From contig CAZREI010000001.1 in NCBI GenBank assembly GCA_964599285.1, positions 41,101 to 105,100 on the forward strand: 64,000 nt of DNA, written 5' to 3'. The position numbers were made by a program, and so were the translations under genes. Every line of letters starts with the position of its first letter. The stretch's first letter is position 1. Below the pieces are notes generated by a model. It ran no database searches, was not told where the DNA came from, and saw only the letters and a list, made by a program, of their open reading frames with translations. Source of the stretch: VGLO01 sp964599285 (lineage in GTDB: Bacteria > Patescibacteriota > Minisyncoccia > Minisyncoccales > Staskawiczbacteraceae). Positions 6,734-14,997 of this stretch are shown here, piece after piece.

Positions 6734-7345
6734 ATGAAACATACGTTAACATCAAACGAAATAGTTTTTGGGCTTGCATTTGATATTGAGAAAGATAAAG
6801 ACCGTAAGAGCAAGTATCGGCCGGCAAAAAGAGATTTAAATTCAAATAAAGAAGTATTTGCTGACGTTAGGCTTGAAGCATTTGCCAATGTAATACGACT
6901 TAACATTACGAATAAATTAATTGTCGTGGGAGGAAATGAGCAAAAATATAGTAAAGAAACACCACTCATTAATCGGGGGTGGGCCGTTTGCGAGATGCTT
7001 ATTCATGATTTTGGCGTTAACCCAAAACAAGTGGGGTATTTAGAGTCCAAAGGAAATACTGCCGGTAATATTATGGCCATTAAAAAGTACGTTAAGAAAA
7101 ATAAGATAGGCAAATATTTTATCGTCAGTAATTTTTACCATTTACCAAGAATTAGCGCGGAGTTAATCTTAAGAAAAAACCCTGCCATTACTTTGCCAGC
7201 AGAAGCATTCTGGTTATTAGACCATAATAATTCTACAAAAAAACTGGCAACTCTTTTGGGTAATGGGCCGTTGGCACAAAGGATTGTTAAAGAGTCCCAG
7301 GGTATTATGCAAAAAATTTCCAGAACTAATAAAAAACTACTGTAA
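6734..7345 (+). CDS. DUF218 (YdcF/SanA-type) family protein
   Basis: 203 residues without a membrane helix. The DUF218 core is visible: LIVVGGNEQKYSK (glycine-rich strand and turn), then LINRGWAVCEML, VGYLESKGNTAGNIM (the conserved E...NT segment), and FIVSNFYHLPRISAEL (the late S-x-YH-x-x-R motif). Family members are linked to envelope or cofactor biology but their reaction is unclear. There is no Shine-Dalgarno; a TACAAT box 6 bases before the ATG raises the possibility of a leaderless transcript. The gene is more AT-rich than the one before it. Confidence 0.8.
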   Translation: MKHTLTSNEIVFGLAFDIEKDKDRKSKYRPAKRDLNSNKEVFADVRLEAFANVIRLNITNKLIVVGGNEQKYSKETPLINRGWAVCEMLIHDFGVNPKQVGYLESKGNTAGNIMAIKKYVKKNKIGKYFIVSNFYHLPRISAELILRKNPAITLPAEAFWLLDHNNSTKKLATLLGNGPLAQRIVKESQGIMQKISRTNKKLL

Positions 7346-7355
7346 TCATTCGTTT

Positions 7356-7403
7356 CAAAAAAATACCATAATTTCCGCACCTGCGAAAATGATGGTATTT
7401 TTT
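7356..7403. terminator. Bidirectional terminator between convergent genes
   Basis: Stem AAAAAATACCAT / ATGGTATTTTTT, about 20-base loop, serving the DUF218 gene and the convergent sortase gene. Confidence 0.78.
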
Positions 7404-7418
7404 CAGATTTTTTTTGGG

Positions 7419-8051
7419 TTATTTTGCCAAATCCGTAAAAATTACAAGACGTTGCGTGTAGGTTTTTTGGGTGGCAATCCAATCTCCGTTGCAAGTAATC
7501 AAATTCAGATGCACGCCGTTTTTGTTGCTAAACACTTCCGAAGCGCGGTCGTTTGGGTTGTAGATTTTGCTGCCGGTGACCACAAAAGAAAATCGCTTGC
7601 CTTTATCGTCCTTGACGTAAACAACGTCGCCTTTTTTAAGCTGACTAAGGTTGTCAAACACTGAATGCGCCCCGCTTTTCCATGGGCCAAAGTGTCCGGT
7701 CAGGATGGCGCTGCCTTGCGAGCCGGGCCGCGGACCGAGTTTAAACCAAGCCACTTGGTAAGGCCCTTTTGGCACGCCAATAGACCCGTCAGCTGCTAAT
7801 CCAACGCTGATAACTTGCGCGTCCACCTTGATACTCGGAATACTCAAATGCACGGGCAGGCCGGGGCCAGTTTGGGTGCTTACGGCACTGGCTTGGAAAT
7901 TTTGGCTGGCTGCTTGGGTTGGCGACTGGGACGCTCCAGGAATAATTTGCGTTGGTAAATTCTGGCCAGAAAATCCATAAAAAACTGCCAGCGCAATCAG
8001 CGCCAATCCGCCAAGAATGATGGATATGTTTTTTACGATTTTTGTAGCCAT
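7419..8051 (-). CDS. Sortase (class D/E/F-like), membrane-bound transpeptidase
   Basis: Cleaves LPXTG-type sorting signals and links surface proteins to the wall. The N-terminal helix is at about residues 8-25 (ISIILGGLALIALAVFYGF), followed by a Ser/Gln-rich stalk. The sortase barrel at about 70-210 contains LSIPSIKVDAQVI, the catalytic His in LTGHFG, the catalytic Cys in LITCNG and Arg in QRLVIF. The ATG at 8051 is preferred because the upstream alternative at 8072 lies within repeat E1. 210 aa is the usual size for housekeeping sortases of this kind. The adjacent gene (8197-9270) encodes an LPNTG substrate, a strong functional link. Confidence 0.92.
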   Translation of the reverse strand: MATKIVKNISIILGGLALIALAVFYGFSGQNLPTQIIPGASQSPTQAASQNFQASAVSTQTGPGLPVHLSIPSIKVDAQVISVGLAADGSIGVPKGPYQVAWFKLGPRPGSQGSAILTGHFGPWKSGAHSVFDNLSQLKKGDVVYVKDDKGKRFSFVVTGSKIYNPNDRASEVFSNKNGVHLNLITCNGDWIATQKTYTQRLVIFTDLAK

Positions 8052-8066
8052 AATATAAAAGCTTCT

Positions 8067-8139
8067 CGTCATTGCGAGGCGCGCCGAAGCAATCTTTTTG
8101 ACAATGCCTGGATTGCCGCACTGCGGTTCGCAATGACGA
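8067..8139. repeat. REP-like palindromic element E1
   Basis: CGTCATTGCGAGG...GAAGCAATC and its inverted partner GATTGCCGC...CGCAATGACG. Related copies lie at 14858, 24014, 27132, 49150 and, inside a gene, 49576. Confidence 0.85.
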
Positions 8140-8158
8140 AAAGAAGAAATCTCCTCAA

Positions 8159-8189
8159 CTAAGAGCCGAGCGACTTGCCCGGCTCTTAG
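8159..8189 (-). terminator. Terminator of the LPNTG surface protein gene
   Basis: Stem CTAAGAGCCG / CGGCTCTTAG with an 11-base loop immediately after the minus-strand stop codon; the T-run is weak. Confidence 0.6.
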
Positions 8190-8196
8190 TATCTGG

Positions 8197-9270
8197 CTAT
8201 TTTGCTATCCATGCGCGTCGTGCTCCAACTGCAACCAGGAACAATCCCAACACTGACAAGCCGGCTAAGGCTGCTGCGTTCCATCCTGAAGGCTGGTCAG
8301 CGGGGCCAAATCCGGTGTTAGGCAAAACGGGAGTAACCGATGTGGGCGATACGGTAAACAGCACATCGTTGGACATTCCTCCTGGAGCGGGATTGGTTAC
8401 CGATACCACGTACAATCCCGTAGTTCCAAGATCAGAAGCCGGAATCAATGCCGTCAGCCGATTGGAAGACACAAAGCCAGTGGTACGGTTCAATCCATTG
8501 AAAGATACCTGGGAATTTGGGGTAAAGTTGCCGCCAAGGACGGTCAGGGTGAAAGCACCACTGCCAACTACCGCTGACGATGGCAAAATGCTGGAGATAA
8601 CCGGAGTGAGGTTTGGATTTGGGGTAGGGGTAGGAGTGTTGCCCGTAACAATAAAAGCCAATGCATTAGAGGTTGCTGCTCCCGGATTGGTTACGGTAAC
8701 GTTGAAGCTGCCGGAATTTACCAGGTCTACCGCGTTAATCGGAACGGTCAGTTGGTTGCTGGAAATGTAGGCCGTGGATCGAGCTAATCCGTTGACGTTC
8801 ACCAAAGCTCCGGAAACAAAGCCTGAACCATTGACGGTAAGCGTGAATCCCGAACTTCCCATAGCCGCCGATGAGGGTGACAAAGAACTGATGCTGGCTA
8901 CCCCGTTTATATTGCCCACGGTAAACGTTACGCTGTTGGACGTTCCGCCGCCAGGACCCGGATTGGTTACGTTAACGCTGAAACTTCCCGTGTTGCTGGT
9001 GTCGGAAGCAAAAACTGAGGCATCTACCTGGTTGGAAGAAATATAAGTAGTTGGCCGGCTGGATCCATTAAAGTTTACCATGGCTCCCGGCACAAAGTTA
9101 CTGCCGTGGACAATCAGGGTAAAACCTGCCGTGCCCGCTGCCACCGATGACGGAACCACGTTGTTGACAAAAGGAACGGGGTTATCAGCCAGGGCCGCGA
9201 AAGGGATCATGGCCGCTAGTGCCAAACCCGTTGCTAAAACTGCGATAGATCGGATATTTTTAGTGTTCAT
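8197..9270 (-). CDS. LPXTG-anchored surface protein with three IPT/TIG domains
   Basis: Wall-anchored extracellular protein. A signal peptide occupies residues 1-28 (ending ALADNP). Three IPT/TIG beta-sandwich repeats of about 85 residues follow, each opening with a form of PVISSILPSSA and containing FTLTVNGSGF and SVTNPGP. A PTPTPNP linker separates repeats two and three. The C-terminus is a textbook sorting signal: LPNTG at about residue 317, a hydrophobic helix AALAGLSVLGLFLVAVG, and the basic tail ARRAWIAK. The sortase directly downstream on the same strand is the probable partner. It may mediate adhesion to host cells, which is inference from CPR biology. Confidence 0.92.
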   Translation of the reverse strand: MNTKNIRSIAVLATGLALAAMIPFAALADNPVPFVNNVVPSSVAAGTAGFTLIVHGSNFVPGAMVNFNGSSRPTTYISSNQVDASVFASDTSNTGSFSVNVTNPGPGGGTSNSVTFTVGNINGVASISSLSPSSAAMGSSGFTLTVNGSGFVSGALVNVNGLARSTAYISSNQLTVPINAVDLVNSGSFNVTVTNPGAATSNALAFIVTGNTPTPTPNPNLTPVISSILPSSAVVGSGAFTLTVLGGNFTPNSQVSFNGLNRTTGFVSSNRLTALIPASDLGTTGLYVVSVTNPAPGGMSNDVLFTVSPTSVTPVLPNTGFGPADQPSGWNAAALAGLSVLGLFLVAVGARRAWIAK

Positions 9271-9360
9271 AGGTTTTTTATTTAATGTGATTATATTGGA
9301 TTATATTGGGTTCGACCTTTATACTTAACCAGACGTTGGAGAGCGTAAAATCTTTGTTAT

Positions 9361-9396
9361 TTCAGTCGTCGGCCGCGCGCGGCCGACGACTCTGAA
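9361..9396. repeat. Perfect GC-rich palindrome
   Basis: A 28-bp perfect palindrome with half-site AGTCGTCGGCCGCG (9364-9391), extended by TTC/GAA. It lies between divergent genes, so a terminator role is unlikely. Confidence 0.75.
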
Positions 9397-9481
9397 AAAC
9401 TAGCTCAAACCCCTTGAAAAAATCTATAATTGTGCCATAATACCTTTGAATTAATAGCAAGTAACAATTTACATTAAACCT

Positions 9482-10357
9482 ATGAAAACCATACCATTAT
9501 TTGCTTTCGCGGGAATTATTGCGCTATTTTTCGTTGCCAGTTTTTTGCCGGTCCAGCCTGCAAAAGCCATTACCTGCTACTCGCACGCCTCGCGCCAATG
9601 CATCAGTAATATTTCTTACTGGTATAACTCCTGTGGCGTCCTGGAAGACTTGGCCCAAAACTGTAATGCCACCGGCCAGGTCTGTCAAAGCGGCCAATGC
9701 GTCAGTAAAAACCCCGTAACGACAATAACCCCAAGACCAACCCCGCAAAGCTCGCCGGTTTTGGTGCAAGCTCAGAATTCTCAAACCGCCAGCGCGACCA
9801 TTGCTGTTTTTGGAAAAAATCACACCGACAGCGCGCAATGGACCAAAAATGTTTCCGCGGCGACTGGCAGCACCATTGACGTTTTGATTGTTGTCAAAAA
9901 TAAATCCGAAACTCCCATCACCGATGCCTCGGTAAAAACATATTTGACCAGCCCGATTTTTACCATCAGCGACTTACAAATTAACAACGCAACGGCTCCT
10001 TCCAACGATATTTCCCAAATTAACCTTGGTACGCTGGCAGCCAAAACAGCGCAAATTATTTCTTTTAGCGCGACGGTGCAATCACCCAGTGTCCAACCCC
10101 AAGCAAACGGCGCGACCGGAACCCAAATTATTGCCAACGTTACTTCGGGCACGGCCACGTACGATTCGGATTACCTGGTAGTTTCTACCAACGCCGGCAA
10201 TGGCGCATTAGCATCGGCTACTCCCACTGCCAGCCCAAGTTCAAAATTGGGATCCGGTTTTTTTAGCTTTAACAATAACTGGTTTATTTGGTTTTTGATC
10301 GTCCTGGTGCTGGTAGTAATCTTTATCATTTTGTTCAGGCGATTCTCCCGCGAATAA
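9482..10357 (+). CDS. Surface protein: Cys-rich module, DUF11-like domain, C-terminal membrane anchor
   Basis: 291 residues. The signal peptide (about 1-30) ends near AKA-ITC. A six- to eight-cysteine module (residues 32-75, with YWYNSCG and CQSGQC) is closely related to modules in the giant PKD protein at 29770. A TPRPTPQSS linker follows, then a beta-sandwich at about 105-240 (IDVLIVVKNKSETPITDASV) typical of DUF11/CARDB-like domains. A Ser/Pro linker leads to a C-terminal helix (WFIWFLIVLVLVVIFIILF) and a basic end RRFSRE. It is presumably held in the membrane rather than sorted, because no LPXTG is present. The stop is followed 8 bases later by element A4. Confidence 0.78.
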   Translation: MKTIPLFAFAGIIALFFVASFLPVQPAKAITCYSHASRQCISNISYWYNSCGVLEDLAQNCNATGQVCQSGQCVSKNPVTTITPRPTPQSSPVLVQAQNSQTASATIAVFGKNHTDSAQWTKNVSAATGSTIDVLIVVKNKSETPITDASVKTYLTSPIFTISDLQINNATAPSNDISQINLGTLAAKTAQIISFSATVQSPSVQPQANGATGTQIIANVTSGTATYDSDYLVVSTNAGNGALASATPTASPSSKLGSGFFSFNNNWFIWFLIVLVLVVIFIILFRRFSRE

Positions 10358-10364
10358 CTTTTGT

Positions 10365-10540
10365 AACCGTGAATCACGAAATGGACAATAAGAAACATAT
10401 TTCTTGTCTTTCCCCCAATTTTTGGCTATAAATTCGCTATAATTTTTCGGCGGACCCTTTGGGTAAGCCGAAAAATTCTATCAAATTTCTATCTCAAAAA
10501 TTGGGGAAAATCCAAAGAAACCATTTCGTGATTCACGGTT
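10365..10540. repeat. Palindromic element A4 (inverted orientation)
   Basis: Arms AACCGTGAATCACGAAATG and CATTTCGTGATTCACGGTT. It ends 10 bases before the murL-murD start codon. Confidence 0.9.
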
Positions 10541-10550
10541 ATGCTTTGTC

Positions 10551-13178
10551 ATGCCCCAATCCGCAGCGGTTTTTGAATTTACTTCTTATACATTTGAACC
10601 CGATAAAAAAAGGGTTCTTTTCCGTTACACCACCAAATTTAAGGATCGACCACCGCTGCGTTTTACCGAAACTATTTTGTTGCCAAAGATTCCCAACCTT
10701 GATCGCATTCCGCCAGAACCTTTAAAAAAACTCCTCCAAAGCCTGCACTTAATACTGGGCATCAGTTATTACAAGTTTTATTGCCCGCCCGCCGTAGCCT
10801 TGGCGAAGGAGGATGCGAAACTGTCAAAACAAGAAGCCGAGTTTTGGAACATCGTATACAAAAAAGGCCTTGGCGAATTTTTTTACAAAAACAATCTGAA
10901 TCCAAACCGCGCTCCAAAATTTCCGTACGGGGTAACCCGTAACCAGGAACCCGTAACCAGTAAATTACGCGTTACGGGTTACGCGTTACCGGTTACCAAA
11001 AGATCTCTCGTGGGCATCGGGGGAGGAAAAGACTCCATCGTCGCCGCGGAATTATTGAAAGAAGGCGGGTTTGACGCCACCGCGTTTTACGTTCAAACCA
11101 GCAGCGACTCATCGCTGGTAAATAGCATCATCAAAAAAACTGGCCTGCCGTCGCTGAAAATTCGACGATTGCTAGACGAAAAAGTGCATCAACCTCATCT
11201 TTATGATGGCCATGTTCCCGTGTCAGCCATCCTGGCATTTTTGGGATTTTTTGCCGGCATACTTTACGGTTTTGATTATGTCATCGTGGGCAACGAATAC
11301 AGCAGTAACTTTGGCAACCTCAAATACAAAGGTTTAGACATTAACCACCAGTGGAGCAAGTCGTTTGAATTTGAAACGCTTTTTCAAACCTATGTAAAAA
11401 CTTTCATCACGCCTGACATAACCTATTTTTCTTTGCTGCGGCGGTTTTACGAAATCCGGATTGTAAAATTGTTTGCAAGTCATAAAAAATATTTTCCGCA
11501 TTTTTCAAGCTGCAATTCCAATTTCAGAATCGCGGAATCACGCGGAAATTTACGCGGAAAAATGCGGAATAAATGGTGTGGTCGATGTGCTAAGTGTGTT
11601 TTTGTATTTACACTTCTGTCGGCGTTTTTACCAAAAAAAGAATTGGTTAACATTTTTAAAAAAAACTTGTACCAAGATAAAACTCTCCTGCCATTATTTA
11701 AAGATATTTTGGGATTTGGCGCGATGAAACCTTTTGATTGCGTCGGCACGTTTGAAGAAGCGCAAACCGCGATGTGGCTGGCCAAAAAAAGATTCGCCCG
11801 TGATTTTATTATGCGACAACTTGGCCGGCGCGTAACATTTCACCAAGAAGTTTTTACGACCAACAAAAACGCCCGCATTCCCGAACAGTTTACTTTCTTG
11901 GGAATGGATAGCACGTTGATAGCCGGATTTGGCAACGAGGGAAGTGCTACCAAGAAATACCTTGAAAAATATTACCCAAAATTAAAACTTGGGATAGCCG
12001 AAATATATAAAAATAGGGAAGTGTTCCGCGTAGTTCCGCGTGAATTTCCGCGTAGTTCCGCGGCTTTTGATCTGGCAATCAAAACTCCAGGCATCAAAAA
12101 AGAACTGATTAAAATTCCGTACACCACCGCCACCAATATTTTTTTCTCAAATATTTCCGGCAAATATCTTACTATCGGCGTTACCGGCAGCAAAGGAAAA
12201 AGCACCACCGCGTCACTCATTTTTCATATCTTAAAAACCGCCGGAAAAAATGTTCACCCCGTTAAATCCGCCAAAAGCGGTGTTTCGCAAACTGCGAAAC
12301 AATTTAACAGGGTAAAACTATTGGGCAACATTGGAAAACCCATGCTAGAAAATTTGCTCCATCCTATAGCAAAAAATACCATTTTTGTCCTGGAACTTTC
12401 CAGTTACCAGTTAGATGACCTGCGGTTTTCTCCCGATATTGCCGTGGTGACAAATTTATTTCCGGAGCACTTGGATTTTCACGGTAGTCTTCAACATTAT
12501 TACGATGCCAAAAAAAATATCATCCGCTACCAGCAGCCCGACCAATATTTTGTCTACGATAAAAAAACTGAACCGTGGCTAAAAGAATATCGAGGCAAGC
12601 CGGTGCCATTTGCCAAAACAATTCCGGTTCCAAAACACCAAATTCCATTATTGGGTCAGCACAATGAAAGCAACATTAAAGCGGCCATCGCCGTCGCTCG
12701 GATTTTAAAAATTCCGGAAGCAAAAATAAAAAAAGCCATTAAATGTTTTAAAGGCTTACCGCATCGATTAGAAAACGTAGGAACATTTAAGGGAATTATT
12801 TTTTACGACGACGCCATTTCCACCACGCCCGAATCAACCATCATGGCCATCAAAGCCTTGCCAGGCGTGCAAACTATTTTTTTGGGAGGCAGCGACCGCG
12901 GCTACGATTTTTCGCAGTTGGAAAAAACCTTAAAACAATATAAAATAAAGAACGTGGTGCTGTTTCCCGACACCGGCTCGCGCATCATAAAAAACACCAA
13001 GGGTTTGAATATTCTAAAAACTCGCAGCATGGAAAAAGCGATTGCCTTCGCCTACAAACACACCACACCAGGACACATCTGTTTATTGTCCTGCGCATCG
13101 CCCAGCTATTCATTATGGAAAAACTTTGAACACAAAGGCACCCAATTTACCAGATTGGTAAAAAAGTTGGCTAAGTAG
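10551..13178 (+). CDS. murL-murD: Fused UDP-MurNAc-L-Ala-glutamate epimerase (MurL-like) and UDP-MurNAc-L-Ala:glutamate ligase (MurD)
   Basis: 875 residues, two enzymes in one chain. The N-terminal half (about 1-420) resembles MurL: GISYYKFYCPP near 70, KGLGEFFYKNNL near 105, the ATP-binding loop GGGKDS at 157-162, then SCN and WCGRCAKCVFVF near 320-350. MurL epimerises the terminal L-Glu of UDP-MurNAc-L-Ala-L-Glu in an ATP-dependent step. The C-terminal half is MurD: TGSKGKST P-loop near 545, ELSSYQLDDL, TNLFPEHLDFHG, GQHNESNIKAA, PHRLENVG, FLGGSDRGYDF and a final NFEHKGTQF. The order fits an alternative D-Glu route in which MurD first adds L-Glu. Several in-frame palindromes interrupt the chain (near 75-90, 128-150, 325-340, 485-505 and 568-588). 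Downstream are ftsW and murG. Confidence 0.85.
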   Translation: MPQSAAVFEFTSYTFEPDKKRVLFRYTTKFKDRPPLRFTETILLPKIPNLDRIPPEPLKKLLQSLHLILGISYYKFYCPPAVALAKEDAKLSKQEAEFWNIVYKKGLGEFFYKNNLNPNRAPKFPYGVTRNQEPVTSKLRVTGYALPVTKRSLVGIGGGKDSIVAAELLKEGGFDATAFYVQTSSDSSLVNSIIKKTGLPSLKIRRLLDEKVHQPHLYDGHVPVSAILAFLGFFAGILYGFDYVIVGNEYSSNFGNLKYKGLDINHQWSKSFEFETLFQTYVKTFITPDITYFSLLRRFYEIRIVKLFASHKKYFPHFSSCNSNFRIAESRGNLRGKMRNKWCGRCAKCVFVFTLLSAFLPKKELVNIFKKNLYQDKTLLPLFKDILGFGAMKPFDCVGTFEEAQTAMWLAKKRFARDFIMRQLGRRVTFHQEVFTTNKNARIPEQFTFLGMDSTLIAGFGNEGSATKKYLEKYYPKLKLGIAEIYKNREVFRVVPREFPRSSAAFDLAIKTPGIKKELIKIPYTTATNIFFSNISGKYLTIGVTGSKGKSTTASLIFHILKTAGKNVHPVKSAKSGVSQTAKQFNRVKLLGNIGKPMLENLLHPIAKNTIFVLELSSYQLDDLRFSPDIAVVTNLFPEHLDFHGSLQHYYDAKKNIIRYQQPDQYFVYDKKTEPWLKEYRGKPVPFAKTIPVPKHQIPLLGQHNESNIKAAIAVARILKIPEAKIKKAIKCFKGLPHRLENVGTFKGIIFYDDAISTTPESTIMAIKALPGVQTIFLGGSDRGYDFSQLEKTLKQYKIKNVVLFPDTGSRIIKNTKGLNILKTRSMEKAIAFAYKHTTPGHICLLSCASPSYSLWKNFEHKGTQFTRLVKKLAK
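10784..10806. repeat. In-frame copy of the CCTCCTTCGC repeat inside murL
   Basis: Matches the reverse complement of the repeats inside rplU (57287) and murC (40687), and here encodes AVALAKED. Confidence 0.6.
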
Positions 13179-13183
13179 AACTG

Positions 13184-13266
13184 GCTACCAAATACGAATC
13201 TGTACGAATATACCAATAACCAAAGCGTTTTCATTCGTATATTCGTACAGATTCGTATTTGGTAGC
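13184..13266. repeat. Palindromic element C1
   Basis: Arms GCTACCAAATACGAATCTGT and ACAGATTCGTATTTGGTAGC are perfect inverted repeats. Inside are CGAATATACCAATAACC and TTCGTATATTCG. It fills the space between the murD stop and the ftsW start. Confidence 0.93.
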
Positions 13267-13272
13267 ATAGTG

Positions 13273-14397
13273 ATGAAGCAACACATAAATTATTATTTTT
13301 TAGGATTATCCATTATTCTTTCCGGATTCGGTCTGCTGTTTTTATCAACCCTTTCGGCCATCGCCTCGCTGCAAGTGTTTGGCAACACTAACCACTATTT
13401 ATTCCACCAATTAATTGCCCTGGTCATTGGCATTGTTGCCGGCATCATCATATTTTTTCTGCCGCTGGGATTTTTAAAAAAACTGTCGCCGATATTGCTG
13501 GTAATAAATGTTTTGGGATTGGTGGTGGTATTTTTGCCATTTTTGGGAACCAAATTTTGGGGTGCTTCGCGCTGGATTAGCGTGGGAGACACCACCTTCC
13601 AACCTTCGGAATTTTTTAAAATCACCATCATTTTATTTTTTGCCAGCTGGCTTGCCAGCAAGTTCTCCGAGTCATCAAAAAGAGGCTTTGGATTTAAAAT
13701 AAAAAAAGAGTACGATAATCTGGTAAAAGTATTTGTGCCTTTTGTTATTTTTTTGGCCATCATCGCCGCCATTTTTTATTTACAAAAAGACATCAGCACG
13801 CTGGGCATTATCATGGTGGCGCTCTTGGGAATGTACTTTATTGCTGGCACGCCGATTTGGCACACGCTGACATTGCTAGTGGTTGGAGTGTCAGGTGCGG
13901 CGCTGGTTATTATTAAAGAACCTTATCGCTTAAACCGTTTGCTGATATTTTTGCATCCGGACGCCGACCCTTTGGGCAAAGGATTACAATTAAAACAGTC
14001 ACTCATTGCCCTGGGATCAGGTGGTTGGTTTGGAAAGGGGCTTGGCATGTCCACCCAAAAATTCGGCTTTTTGCCCCAAGCCATGTCGGACTCTATTTTT
14101 GCCATTTTGGGAGAGGAACTGGGCATCATCGGTTGCGCTATTTTGGTGCTGGCATTTTTAGCATTTTTGTATTTGGGATTTAAAATCTCGCGCCAATCAA
14201 CTGATTCATTTGCTCGCCTGACCGCCGTTGGCATCACCCTGTGGATTGTGTTTCAGGCGTTTTTCAACATAGCCTCAACCCTGGGGTTGTTTCCACTAAG
14301 CGGCATTCCGCTGCCATTTTTTTCTTACGGAGGCTCGCACATCATAGCGGAACTGATGGGAGTGGGGTTGATGTTGAATATCTCTAAGAACGGGTAA
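13273..14397 (+). CDS. ftsW: FtsW/RodA-type SEDS peptidoglycan polymerase
   Basis: Polymerises lipid II glycans at the septum (or lateral wall, if RodA). About ten membrane helices are visible. SEDS signatures: GASRWISVGDTTFQPSEFFKI near residues 97-118, IFYLQKDISTLGIIM with the conserved Asp, RLLIFLHPDADPLGKG, LKQSLIALGSGGWFGKGLG, DSIFAILGEELGIIG, and PLSGIPLPFFSYGGSHI near the end. The name ftsW follows its position between murD and murG; RodA remains possible. A GTG lies just before the ATG at 13273. No Shine-Dalgarno exists because element C1 ends 6 bases upstream. Confidence 0.92.
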   Translation: MKQHINYYFLGLSIILSGFGLLFLSTLSAIASLQVFGNTNHYLFHQLIALVIGIVAGIIIFFLPLGFLKKLSPILLVINVLGLVVVFLPFLGTKFWGASRWISVGDTTFQPSEFFKITIILFFASWLASKFSESSKRGFGFKIKKEYDNLVKVFVPFVIFLAIIAAIFYLQKDISTLGIIMVALLGMYFIAGTPIWHTLTLLVVGVSGAALVIIKEPYRLNRLLIFLHPDADPLGKGLQLKQSLIALGSGGWFGKGLGMSTQKFGFLPQAMSDSIFAILGEELGIIGCAILVLAFLAFLYLGFKISRQSTDSFARLTAVGITLWIVFQAFFNIASTLGLFPLSGIPLPFFSYGGSHIIAELMGVGLMLNISKNG

Positions 14398-14440
14398 GTG
14401 GCTTGATTTACGATTTATGATTTAGGATTTATGAATCCGT

Positions 14441-14476
14441 AAAAAAACGACGCCTCATCATTCTGATTTGGCGCCC
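14441..14476 (-). terminator. Possible terminator of the zinc-ribbon gene
   Basis: On the minus strand GGCGCC...GGCGTC followed by seven T residues, just after the stop codon at 14482. The stem is short with one wobble pair. Direct-repeat ATTTATGATTTAGGATTTATG lies just before it. Confidence 0.4.
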
Positions 14477-14481
14477 TGTTA

Positions 14482-14748
14482 TTAGAGCTTCTTGCCACAC
14501 TCTGTGCAATAAATGCTTCTTGCCTCTTCAGGAAGTTCGCACTCGTCCTCTTTTTCGGTTTGATGGTATTTATGCGGGTCAGCGTCATGACGCTCCTGTT
14601 CGGAATTCTCCTCTCTTATTTCTAATGCATCCAAATTGGGCGGAAGAGGAAGAAGTTTACCACATTGCCGACAATACCTATCATAGTTACCGATGGGCCA
14701 ATGACAGTTTGGGCATTCTTGAATATTGATTTCATCAAATAAGACCAT
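14482..14748 (-). CDS. Small zinc-ribbon protein, function unknown
   Basis: 88 residues. The N-terminal ribbon has CPNC and CRQC at about residues 12-30 (CPNCHWPIGNYDRYCRQCG). A charged middle rich in Glu, His and Asp follows, then CTECGKKL at the C-terminus. A single Cys (ECELPEE) precedes that second knuckle, so it is incomplete. Two zinc-ribbon-like ends joined by an acidic linker suggest a protein- or nucleic-acid-binding adaptor. It has a strong AGGAGG Shine-Dalgarno just before the ATG (14746-14748) and belongs to the gene class with classical initiation signals. Confidence 0.68.
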   Translation of the reverse strand: MVLFDEINIQECPNCHWPIGNYDRYCRQCGKLLPLPPNLDALEIREENSEQERHDADPHKYHQTEKEDECELPEEARSIYCTECGKKL

Positions 14749-14857
14749 ATGGCCTCCTGGTTAAGAAAGAGCAAATAGTAACCTTTTGTACTTTAGTACA
14801 TTAAAATAATAATGTCAAGTCTTTTATGGCTCTGCCAAGTTTGATAACATGAACGAA

Positions 14858-14990
14858 CAAGATTGCCGCGCTGCGGCCTCGGCCAGCTGAGCTGGCCAGA
14901 CCCGCTCAGCGGGTCGCAATGACGTTACGTATTAGCAATTTTGTAGATTAGCATAAGATTTGTAGATTTGCATTGCCCTTATTAGCATTA
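14858..14990. repeat. REP-like element E2 followed by AT-rich element G1
   Basis: E2 (about 14858-14926) carries GATTGCCGCG...CGCAATGACG. G1 (about 14932-14988) carries TAGCAATTTTGTAGATTAGC and TTTGTAGATTTGCATTGCCC. The same G block ends at 27290 beside rplI. It stops 8-10 bases before the murG start. Confidence 0.78.
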
Positions 14991-14997
14991 CAATTAT

